DNA from: CAYLJO01 sp964383905
Lineage (GTDB): Bacteria > Acidobacteriota > Blastocatellia > Pyrinomonadales > Pyrinomonadaceae
Length of the DNA stretch: 64,000 bases
Assembly: GCA_964383905.1 (NCBI GenBank)
Contig: CAYLJO010000003.1
Coordinates: forward strand, 1 to 64,000
Reading direction: 5' to 3'
This document shows, one piece after another, positions 43,741-51,784 of this stretch; the first letter of the stretch is position 1, and every line of letters starts with the position of its first letter. Under the pieces are notes generated by a model. That model was given only the letters and a program-made list of their open reading frames with translations. It was not told the DNA's origin and made no database searches. The translations under genes and the position numbers were made by a program.

Positions 43741-45594
43741 ATGACTGTACCCATCAGACCGCTTTGGCGCGCGCTTGTCACGCTTCTCTTTTTCGCAGCC
43801 GTCATACCCTCCGACGCGCAACATACGGATTCGGTCTTCACTCCCACCGAGGCCATGATCCCAATGCGTGACGGCGTGCGTCTCTACACACAGGTCTACG
43901 TGCCGACCCACGCCGCCGAACCGATCCCCATCCTGCTGGTCAGGACGCCTTACGGGACGGGCAAGCTCGACTCTGCGCGCGTGGCCGCCGCGCTCCCGGA
44001 GCTGACGGCGGACGGATACATCTTCGTCTTTCAAGACATCCGCGGGCGGTTCAAGTCTGAAGGGCAGTTCGTCATGCTCCGGCAGCCGCGAGGCCCTCTC
44101 GACAAAAAGGCGATTGACGAAAGCACAGACACCTATGACACGATTGAGTGGCTGCTCAAGAACGTGCCCAACAACAATGGCCGCGTCGGGATGGCCGGCA
44201 CGAGCTACGGCGCGTGGCTGACCGTGATGGGAATGCTCGATCCGCACCCGGCGCTCCGGGCCGCCGTCGAGCAGGCTTCGCCAGCGGATATGTGGATCGG
44301 GGACGACTTCCACCATAACGGCGCCTTTCGATTAAGTTATGGCTTTGAATACGCCTACATGATGGAATCGTCGAAAGAGATCTCGGACGTCTCGGCCGTC
44401 GTCGATCGCTACGACGCTTACGACTGGTATCTGGCTCTCGGGCCGCTGTCGAACGTGGACGCGAAGTACCTGCACCATCGCCTCCCCACCTGGAACGACT
44501 TCGTGAATCACCCCGACTATGACGCCTTCTGGAAGCGGCAGGGCTTCGCGCCGTGGTTGAACCGCGTGACCGTGCCGACGCTGAACGTCGCCGGATGGTG
44601 GGACCAGGAAGATTTCTATGGCCCGCTCAAGATCTATGAGCTGCTCGAGCGGCACGATTCGGGGAACAAAAACTTCCTCGTCGTCGGCCCGTGGAATCAC
44701 GGCGGCTGGTCCAGAAGCGACGGTGAGAAGCTCGGCCCGGTAAATTTCGGCAGCAAGACCGCCGAGTACTATCGGCGGGACGTATTGGCGCGGTTTCTGG
44801 CCTATCACCTTAAGGGGAAAGGAAGCCTCGATCTGCCCGAGGCGCTCACGTTCCGAACCGGCACGAACGAATGGGTGCGGCACGACGAATGGCCCCCAAA
44901 ACGCAACGTCGTCCCGCGGCGGCTCTACTTCCAGGCGGGCGGAAAGCTGTCGTTCGACCCGCCGCCCGCCACCGCCCGTCGGGCGTTCGACAGTTACGTC
45001 TCGGACCCCGCCAACCCCGTCCCTTATCGTCACCGCCCGATTGAGGTGCGCTCGGGGTGGACGACGTGGTTGGTCGAAGACCAGCGCTTCGTAGATCATC
45101 GGCCCGACGTGCTCACGTGGGTGAGCGACCCGCTCAGGGATGACGTCGTCGTCTCAGGAAAGATCGTGGCCCACCTCTTCGCGTCGACTACAGGCACGGA
45201 TAGCGACTGGGTCGTGAAACTCATAGACGTCTATCCGGAGAAGTACGCGCCAGATCCGAAGATGGGCGGCTACGAACTGATGATCGCGGGCGACGTGCTG
45301 CGCGGGCGCTACCGCAACAGCTTCGAGAAACCAGAACCGATCGTGCCGAATGCGGTGACGCGCTACGAGATCGGGTTCCCCGCCAACGACCACGTCTTCC
45401 TGAAGGGACACCGGATCATGGTGCAGGTGCAGAGCACCTGGTTCCCGGTGATCGACCGTAACCCCCAGCGATATGTGCCGAACATCTTCCTGGCGAAAGA
45501 GTCAGACTTTCAGCCAGCGACCCAGCGAGTGTTCCGCTCGGGCCCGTATGCGTCCTACATCGCGGTGCCTGTGGAAGAATCGCCGCGGCGGTGA
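43741..45594 (+). CDS. Secreted CocE/NonD-family hydrolase (second copy)
   Basis: The 617-residue protein is a second CocE/NonD alpha/beta hydrolase. It has a signal peptide (about 1-27), nucleophile Ser 155 (GMAGTSYGAW), the FQDIRGRFKSEG motif and a C-terminal jelly-roll. It is clearly related to the copy at 38299 but diverged throughout, so it is an old duplicate with perhaps a different substrate. Tetrapeptide-type S15 enzymes and glutaryl-7-ACA acylases also belong to this superfamily. It follows the tricorn-like gene after 77 nt on the same strand. Activity on N-terminal dipeptides or amino acid esters is inferred from context. Confidence 0.9.
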   Translation: MTVPIRPLWRALVTLLFFAAVIPSDAQHTDSVFTPTEAMIPMRDGVRLYTQVYVPTHAAEPIPILLVRTPYGTGKLDSARVAAALPELTADGYIFVFQDIRGRFKSEGQFVMLRQPRGPLDKKAIDESTDTYDTIEWLLKNVPNNNGRVGMAGTSYGAWLTVMGMLDPHPALRAAVEQASPADMWIGDDFHHNGAFRLSYGFEYAYMMESSKEISDVSAVVDRYDAYDWYLALGPLSNVDAKYLHHRLPTWNDFVNHPDYDAFWKRQGFAPWLNRVTVPTLNVAGWWDQEDFYGPLKIYELLERHDSGNKNFLVVGPWNHGGWSRSDGEKLGPVNFGSKTAEYYRRDVLARFLAYHLKGKGSLDLPEALTFRTGTNEWVRHDEWPPKRNVVPRRLYFQAGGKLSFDPPPATARRAFDSYVSDPANPVPYRHRPIEVRSGWTTWLVEDQRFVDHRPDVLTWVSDPLRDDVVVSGKIVAHLFASTTGTDSDWVVKLIDVYPEKYAPDPKMGGYELMIAGDVLRGRYRNSFEKPEPIVPNAVTRYEIGFPANDHVFLKGHRIMVQVQSTWFPVIDRNPQRYVPNIFLAKESDFQPATQRVFRSGPYASYIAVPVEESPRR

Positions 45595-45925
45595 TGGCGA
45601 TACCGCCGCCGCGCGAGTGGCCGCCCGCGCGGCTCGCTGACGACTCGGGATGGGTTTGACAGTTCGCGTACTCTTTGAAGGTGAACTTCCAGGGGCAAGA
45701 GCCGGAGGAGTTCGGCGGCCCGTTCCGGAAGCTGACCGTAGGTCTCTTCAATGTGCGGCGGATCTGTTCAAACCCGCCGCACAGCCATGTCAAGTCAGAG
45801 GGCTGCTCCGCAATCGTGGCGACGTGTGTGGTGTGGCTGATGGACCGCATTTGAAAGTCTGGACGCATGTGGAATATGACTGTGCGGGTGATCGAATCTG
45901 GACGAAGATAGGTGGAGAGAAATTG
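45595..45925. other. Intergenic region before the second deacylase gene
   Basis: A frame is open across this 331-nt region upstream of the ATG at 45926 but has no family similarity there. Another frame (about 45661-45860) encodes a Cys-containing stretch (NFQGQEPEEFGGPFRKL) that I do not recognise and that lacks a good start. It may be decayed coding sequence. Confidence 0.3.
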
Positions 45926-47644
45926 ATGCGCAAATCTGTAACCATTGGCCTACAAAAGCTCCTGGCTCTGACGCTCATACTTGCTCTGCCGCTGATAGCA
46001 GCCCCACAGGGACGGCGACCTGAATCAGCACCTCAATCCTTTGATGTGATCATCAGGGGCGGCACCGTCTATGATGGGACGGGCGGCCCGCCCAAGCGTG
46101 CCGACGTGGGTATTCGCGGCGACCGCATCGCGGCGGTGGGCGATCTCTCACGCGCGAGCGCCCGGAGCTTTGTTGACGCACGCGGTCTCGCCATCGCGCC
46201 CGGCTTCATCAACATGCTGTCTCACTCAGAAACGTCTTTGATCGTGGACGGCCGCTCCATGAGTGAGATAAAGCAGGGCATCACCACTCAGATATTCGGC
46301 GAGGGTTCGATGGGACCGCTCAGCGACGAGATGAAGCGGCGGCGCCTCGCCGCCCAGGGCGACGTGAAGTATGACATCCCCTGGACGACGCTTGCGGAGT
46401 ACCTTACCTGGCTCGAAAAGCGTGGTATTTCTCAGAACGTCGCGTCGTTCGTCGGCGCGCCCACCGTTCGTGAATACGTCATCGGGCTCGAAGATAAACC
46501 ACCGACGCCGGAGCAGCTTGAACAGATGCGTGAGCTTGTGCGGCGCGAGATGGAAGCAGGCGCCCTCGGCGTCACCACGGCTTTGATCTACCCGCCCGCG
46601 TTCTTTGCCAAGACGGACGAGTTGATCGAACTGTGCAAGGTCGCCGCCAGGTACAGAGGCAAATACACTGCCCACATTCGCAGCGAAGGCAATCAGTTGC
46701 TCGAAGCAGTCCAGGAGACGCTTCGCATCAGCCGCGAAGCGGGTCTGCCCGCCGAGATTTATCACTTGAAAGCATCCGGGGAATCGAACTGGCGCAAGAT
46801 GGATCAGGTGATCTCGTTGATCGAAGAGGCTCATCGCAAAGGGCTGAAAATCACCGCCGACATGTACACGTACACGGCGGGCGCAACGGGGCTTGACGCT
46901 TCAATGCCGCCGTGGGTTTTTGACGGAGGCCCGGCAGCCGCTTACAAGCGGCTGCAAGACCCGGCCACGCGAAAGAAGATCGCCGACGCGATTCGCACGC
47001 CGACGGACGAGTGGGAGAACCTTTACCTGCTCGCCGGTTCGCCTGATCGAATCCTGCTCGTGAGCTTCAAATCGGAGGCGTTGAAGCCACTCACCGGAAA
47101 GACGCTCGCCGAAGTTGCCCGCGCGCGGGGCCGCGACCCCGTTGAAACGATCATGGACTTAGTTTTAGAGGACCGCTCCCGCATCGGGACAGTCTATTTC
47201 ATGATGAGTGAAGAGAACATCAAGAAGCAGATTCGCCGGCCGTGGGTTTCGTTCGGTTCAGACGCCGCGTCAATGGCCCCGGAGGGCGTGTTCCGCAAAT
47301 CCTCCACCCACCCGCGCGCCTACGGCAACTTCGCGCGACTGCTCGGCAAGTACGTGCGCGAGGAGAGGATCATCCCACTGGCTGAAGCGGTGCGGCGGCT
47401 GTCAGGCCTGCCCGCGACGAATCTAGGGCTGGACCGTCGAGGCTTCCTCAAGGAAGGCATGTTCGCCGACGTGGTCGTCTTTGACCCGCAGACGATCGCC
47501 GACCGCGCCAGGTTTGAGAACCCGCACCAGTACGCCGTCGGCGTCCGCGACGTCTTCGTCAACGGCGTCGAGGTGCTCAGAGGCGGCGAGCATACGGGTG
47601 CTAAGCCCGGACGCGCCTTGTGGGGGCCTGGCAAAATCAAATAA
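45926..47644 (+). CDS. N-acyl-D-amino-acid deacylase family amidohydrolase (second copy)
   Basis: The 572-residue protein is a second COG3653 amidohydrolase with a signal peptide (about 1-27). The ATG at 45926 follows GGAGAG; the frame opens 92 codons upstream without support. Conserved features are His in YTAHIRSEG, His in IYHLKASG, Asp in SFGSDAASM and the C-terminal HTGAKPGRALWGPG. As in the first copy, the canonical HxH is absent, here replaced by MLSHSETS (His 100, Glu 102). The metal-binding Cys position reads FGEGS (Glu 126). The shared Glu suggests that both belong to a subgroup with a changed metal site rather than being decayed. It lies just before the second receptor gene, mirroring the first receptor-deacylase pair. 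Confidence 0.85.
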   Translation: MRKSVTIGLQKLLALTLILALPLIAAPQGRRPESAPQSFDVIIRGGTVYDGTGGPPKRADVGIRGDRIAAVGDLSRASARSFVDARGLAIAPGFINMLSHSETSLIVDGRSMSEIKQGITTQIFGEGSMGPLSDEMKRRRLAAQGDVKYDIPWTTLAEYLTWLEKRGISQNVASFVGAPTVREYVIGLEDKPPTPEQLEQMRELVRREMEAGALGVTTALIYPPAFFAKTDELIELCKVAARYRGKYTAHIRSEGNQLLEAVQETLRISREAGLPAEIYHLKASGESNWRKMDQVISLIEEAHRKGLKITADMYTYTAGATGLDASMPPWVFDGGPAAAYKRLQDPATRKKIADAIRTPTDEWENLYLLAGSPDRILLVSFKSEALKPLTGKTLAEVARARGRDPVETIMDLVLEDRSRIGTVYFMMSEENIKKQIRRPWVSFGSDAASMAPEGVFRKSSTHPRAYGNFARLLGKYVREERIIPLAEAVRRLSGLPATNLGLDRRGFLKEGMFADVVVFDPQTIADRARFENPHQYAVGVRDVFVNGVEVLRGGEHTGAKPGRALWGPGKIK

Positions 47645-47759
47645 GAGTCTCAGCAAGATATTGAGGGTGAAGCCGGAGGCGTTAACGTGCAGCAAGTAAT
47701 CAAAAGCAGACAAAAAAGGGTCGTCGGATTTCTAAATTTATCTCGAAATGAAAATTATC

Positions 47760-47788
47760 TTGCCTTTTATTGACCTTGCCTATACTAT
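47760..47788 (+). promoter_or_regulatory. Candidate promoter upstream of the second receptor
   Basis: TTGCCT (47760-47765), a 17-nt spacer and TACTAT (47783-47788) read toward the receptor gene starting at 47906. The match is moderate. It would let the second receptor be expressed independently of the upstream genes. No palindrome like the one at 21793 is present here. Confidence 0.4.
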
Positions 47789-47905
47789 CGCGCCATTCTG
47801 ACCGAAATGGGTTTGCGTGACCCAGCGGCGCGGTAATTCTGCCAAAGTCATCATTAAGATCCTGGAAAACCGTCACACCTTTTGATTCTCATTAAGGAGG
47901 GCTCT

Positions 47906-50900
47906 ATGAAGCGTAATTTCTGCCGGCGAGTGCCGACACTCGTATGGATTATATTAGCTTTAGGGGTTTCAGGCTTCGCGCAGGAATTCCGCGCCACCCT
48001 GACCGGACGGGTCACCGACCCCAACGGTGCGGCGGTTGCCGGGGCAAAGGTGACGGCCAGGAATCAGCAAACAAACGAAGAGAAAACCGCCACCACCTCA
48101 GATGATGGTAACTACACTGTGCCCTTCCTCCAGCCGGGAAAGTACACCGTAACGGTCGAGGCACCAAATTTTAAAAAGGCGGAGAGCGATATTGTCGAAT
48201 TGCACACCGCCGATAAGGCCACCATGGATGTGAAGTTGGAGATCGGTCAGGTGGAGCAGACGGTCCTGGTTAACTCTGAGGCGCCGCTGCTTGAGCCGGA
48301 CACTGCCTCACGCGGCCAGGTGATTGAGAACGCGCGCGTCAACGAGTTGCCGCTCAACGGACGCAACCCACTCAACCTCGCCACACTCTCGCCCGGCGTC
48401 CAGTTTAACGGGAACCCGCAGTTCATCCGTCCCTTCGATAACGGCGACAACGTGAATTTCTCGGTCAACGGCGGACTCAACCGCCACAACGAGTTCCTGC
48501 TCGACGGCGCGCCGAACAACTCCGACACCGACGTTGACGCCCAGCGCACGCGCAGCAGCAACAACATCGCGTTTGTGCCGACCGTGGACGCGACCGAGGA
48601 GTTTAAGGTGCAAACCAACGCCTATGACGCACAGTACGGGCGCACGGGCGGCGGCATTGTCAACATCACCATTAAGCCCGGCGGGCGCGACTTTCACGGC
48701 TCGGTTTATGAATTCGCGCGCCGCTACCAGTTAGACGCAAACCCCTTCTCCAGCAATGCGCAAGGCACGCTCGCCTCCGGTCCTTTCGCCGGGAAGGAAG
48801 CCGCCCCGCGCTTCGCCAGAGACCAGGTGACGGGGCAGAATCTCGGCGGCCACAAGCTCGATCAATACGGCTTTGTAATTTCCGGCCCCGTCCTTCTTCC
48901 GCGCTTCGGCGAGGGCGGCCGTCCGGTCATCGGCAACCGGAACAAGACCTTCTTCTTGTTCAACTTCGAGAACTACAAGGAGGCGACCCCGCAACCCGGC
49001 TTCAGTTCCGTCCCGACGTTGTTAGAGCGGCAGGGCGATTTCTCCCAATCCGGCATCACGATCTATGATCCGCTGACGACGACGTGTGACGCCGCAGGTA
49101 ATTGCACGCGCCAGCCGTTCCCCGGCAACAAGATTCCGGTGAGCCGCATCAACCCCATCGGGCAAGCGGTTGTCAACGGCTTCTCGCAGCCGAACACGGG
49201 CGCGCCGACCCTGCGCTTCCAAAACTTTTACCTCAGTCCGGCTCTCGGAACCGACAAATTCCACTCATACATCGCCCGCGTGGACCACGAGTTCAGTAGT
49301 CGTGAGCACATGTTCTTCCGTTTTGTGAACAACCGCCGCGACCAGTTCGCCTTCGGCAGCAACGCGCGCGTCGGTTTAGGTCTGGACGCACAAGACCCGC
49401 TCGTGCGCCTCAACTACGGCGCGGTCGTTGACTCGGTGACGACGCTTTCGCCGACCTCGATTTTGAACGTCCGCCTCGCTTTCACGCGCTTCGTCCAAGC
49501 GGCTTTCCGCCAAAGCTCCTCGCCTTTCGACGCCACGCAGTTGGGCTTCCCGCCATCTTTCTCGCTCGCCCGCCCGATCTCGATCGTGCCGCGCATCACG
49601 TTCAACGACCCCGCCGGCTCGATTCCTGAATTCGGCCCGCGCAACCCGAACTCGAACATCACCAATACCTGGAGCCTGCCGATCTATCTGACGCAGATCA
49701 GGGGCAAACATACGTTCAAGTTCGGCGGCGAATACCGCAGATTTCAGATCAACCAATCGGGCGGCTCGTTCACGTGGGGCGGCGGGGCTTTCTGTTTCAG
49801 CAACGAGTTCACCGCGCGCGACCCGCGGAATTTCGGCTCGACCGGTGGCAGCGCGATCGCCGATTTGTTGCTCGGCTACCCGTCGGCGGCTGCCGGCTGC
49901 AACGGTAATGCCCCGAACACTCAACTGGACTACATTTCGGCGCTCACTTTCCAATGGGGCTATTACGCCGCCTACGTTCAGGACGATTTCAAGATCTCAC
50001 CGCGATTGACTTTGAACTTGGGCCTGCGTTACGACTACGAACAGCCGCCGGTCGAGCGCTACAACCGTCAGAATCGCGGCTTCGCCATCAATCAAGCCAA
50101 CCCGCTGGCGGCCGCCGTGAAGAACGCTTCGCCCACGGATTGCCCCACGTGCGCCAACCTGACGGGCGGCTTGTTCTTCGCGGGTGTCGGCGGGCAGCCG
50201 CGCGGCGCGTTCAACCCTGACCGCAATAACTTCCAGCCGCGCATCGGCGTCGCCTTCCAGCTCAACCCGAAGACGGTGCTACGCGCCGGCTACGGACTCT
50301 TCTACTTCCCGTCGGCCGAATACGGTGGCTCGACCGGCTTTAGCGTCACCACGACATACACCGGGACGCTCACGGGCGGCGGCGTCAACCAGTTCATCCC
50401 GCGCGCCGACGCTTTGACTAACCCTTACCCGAACGGGTTGGCCCAACCCGTGGGATCGTCGCTCGGGCAGTTGACGCAACTCGGCGGCGGCATCATTTTC
50501 ATGAACCCGGGCCGCGTGATCCCGTACATTCACGAGTTCTCGGCGGGCGTCCAGCGCGAATTGCCGTTCCGCATCAAACTGGATGTCTCTTACGTTGGCA
50601 GCCGCACCCGCGGCATCGTGACCGGTGACGCTCAGGGGTCCGGCGGGCGCAACCTTAACGTCCTTTCGGCCGCCCAACTCGCGCAGTTTCGGCAAAACCC
50701 GTCCTTCTTCAACGCGAACGTGGCGAACCCGTTCGCCGGTCTCATTCCCGGCAACGCGGCTTTGAATGCCGCGACGGTTCCGCGGCGGCTGCTGCAGCTG
50801 CCGTTCCCGGAGTTCGGCACGGTGACGATTGCCGGTGAGAACGTCGGCAAGCTCTGGTACAACTCGCTCCAGGCCAGCGCCGAAAAGCGCCTCAGTTCGG

Positions 50901-51631
50901 GCCTGGTGGGCGTCATCTCCTACACCTTCTCGAAGAACATCGGCGCGCTCGGTTTTTTGAACGACCAAGACCCCGCGCCGACGAAATCGGTCGTTGATTT
51001 CGACAGCACGCACGTCTTCGTGGCGAGCGCCGTTTATCAACTGCCGTTCGGCCGCGGGCAACGGTTCTTCGGCGGCGCCGGGCGGGGCTTGAACATGCTG
51101 CTCGGCGGTTTCGAGTACAACATTATCGCCAGCTACCGCACGGGCGTCCCGATTAACCTGCCGGGAAACGTTGATCTGATCGCCGACCCGAGAATTTCTA
51201 ATCCGGTCATCGGCAATCCGTTCGTTCCCGGTTTTACGGGGTCTTACTTTAACAACTGCGTGCGACAGCTTAACGGCACAAGCCTGCAATTTGTGACTGA
51301 TGCTAACGGTAAGCGCGTCCAGCAAGCCTGTTCTAATCCGGCGTGGGCGATCCGCGCGGCGAACACGTTGCGCACCATCCCGTTCCGTCTGAGCAACCTG
51401 CGGCAGCCCTCAGCGCCGCAGTTCGACATGTCGCTGAACAAATCGTTCATCTTCTCCGAGCGTCTCCGCTTCCAGTTCCGTTTGGAAGCCTTCAACGCGT
51501 TCAACACGCCGCTCTTCGGCAGCCCCGACTCGGGTAATGCGAACAGCAATACGTTCGGGATCCTGAACCCAAACAACGGGCAGCGCAACATCCAGCGTAA
51601 CATCCAACTCGGATTTAAGTTCTACTTCTGA
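47906..51631 (+). CDS. Oar-like TonB-dependent receptor with carboxypeptidase-regulatory domain (second copy)
   Basis: The 1241-residue outer-membrane transporter has a signal peptide (about 1-25), a carboxypeptidase-regulatory-like domain (about 27-110, TLTGRVTDPNGAAVAGAKV), a plug (ELPLNGRNPLNLATLSPGV) and a long barrel ending in LGFKFYF. AAGGAGGG lies just before the ATG at 47906; the frame opens eight codons earlier. It is about 160 residues longer than the first receptor and strongly diverged, so it may take a different peptide. It closes the + strand block of D-amino-acid and peptide genes; the next gene converges on it. Confidence 0.9.
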   Translation: MKRNFCRRVPTLVWIILALGVSGFAQEFRATLTGRVTDPNGAAVAGAKVTARNQQTNEEKTATTSDDGNYTVPFLQPGKYTVTVEAPNFKKAESDIVELHTADKATMDVKLEIGQVEQTVLVNSEAPLLEPDTASRGQVIENARVNELPLNGRNPLNLATLSPGVQFNGNPQFIRPFDNGDNVNFSVNGGLNRHNEFLLDGAPNNSDTDVDAQRTRSSNNIAFVPTVDATEEFKVQTNAYDAQYGRTGGGIVNITIKPGGRDFHGSVYEFARRYQLDANPFSSNAQGTLASGPFAGKEAAPRFARDQVTGQNLGGHKLDQYGFVISGPVLLPRFGEGGRPVIGNRNKTFFLFNFENYKEATPQPGFSSVPTLLERQGDFSQSGITIYDPLTTTCDAAGNCTRQPFPGNKIPVSRINPIGQAVVNGFSQPNTGAPTLRFQNFYLSPALGTDKFHSYIARVDHEFSSREHMFFRFVNNRRDQFAFGSNARVGLGLDAQDPLVRLNYGAVVDSVTTLSPTSILNVRLAFTRFVQAAFRQSSSPFDATQLGFPPSFSLARPISIVPRITFNDPAGSIPEFGPRNPNSNITNTWSLPIYLTQIRGKHTFKFGGEYRRFQINQSGGSFTWGGGAFCFSNEFTARDPRNFGSTGGSAIADLLLGYPSAAAGCNGNAPNTQLDYISALTFQWGYYAAYVQDDFKISPRLTLNLGLRYDYEQPPVERYNRQNRGFAINQANPLAAAVKNASPTDCPTCANLTGGLFFAGVGGQPRGAFNPDRNNFQPRIGVAFQLNPKTVLRAGYGLFYFPSAEYGGSTGFSVTTTYTGTLTGGGVNQFIPRADALTNPYPNGLAQPVGSSLGQLTQLGGGIIFMNPGRVIPYIHEFSAGVQRELPFRIKLDVSYVGSRTRGIVTGDAQGSGGRNLNVLSAAQLAQFRQNPSFFNANVANPFAGLIPGNAALNAATVPRRLLQLPFPEFGTVTIAGENVGKLWYNSLQASAEKRLSSGLVGVISYTFSKNIGALGFLNDQDPAPTKSVVDFDSTHVFVASAVYQLPFGRGQRFFGGAGRGLNMLLGGFEYNIIASYRTGVPINLPGNVDLIADPRISNPVIGNPFVPGFTGSYFNNCVRQLNGTSLQFVTDANGKRVQQACSNPAWAIRAANTLRTIPFRLSNLRQPSAPQFDMSLNKSFIFSERLRFQFRLEAFNAFNTPLFGSPDSGNANSNTFGILNPNNGQRNIQRNIQLGFKFYF

Positions 51632-51654
51632 TGCGTATGCGGTGTAACTTTTCC

Positions 51655-51753
51655 CGGTCGGGTTGCAAAATTTTCGGCGGCCTTGGCTTGGCGTCACGTG
51701 GCCGGTTGGCACACCACAACTCGTGTGCAGTGAAAATTTTTGCGACACGACCC
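51655..51753. repeat. Imperfect long inverted repeat between convergent genes
   Basis: The left arm, about 51655-51675 (GGTTGCAAAATTTTC core), pairs imperfectly with the right arm, about 51732-51753 (GAAAATTTTTGCGACAC core). It lies between the stops of the second receptor and the NRPS, where a terminator is expected. The loop of about 55 nt has further partial self-complementarity. Confidence 0.4.
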
Positions 51754-51784
51754 GAGAATCATGCGGGCTAAAGCGATCCCTTCG

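Noticed and set aside
45650..45925. 92-codon N-terminal extension of the second D-aminoacylase
   Set aside because: It has no similarity to the family and would hide the signal peptide that begins at 45926 behind a good ribosome binding site.
50279..51325. Minus-strand frame of about 348 codons opposite the second receptor
   Set aside because: Antisense shadow of high-GC coding sequence; the receptor reading is supported by domain motifs along its whole length.
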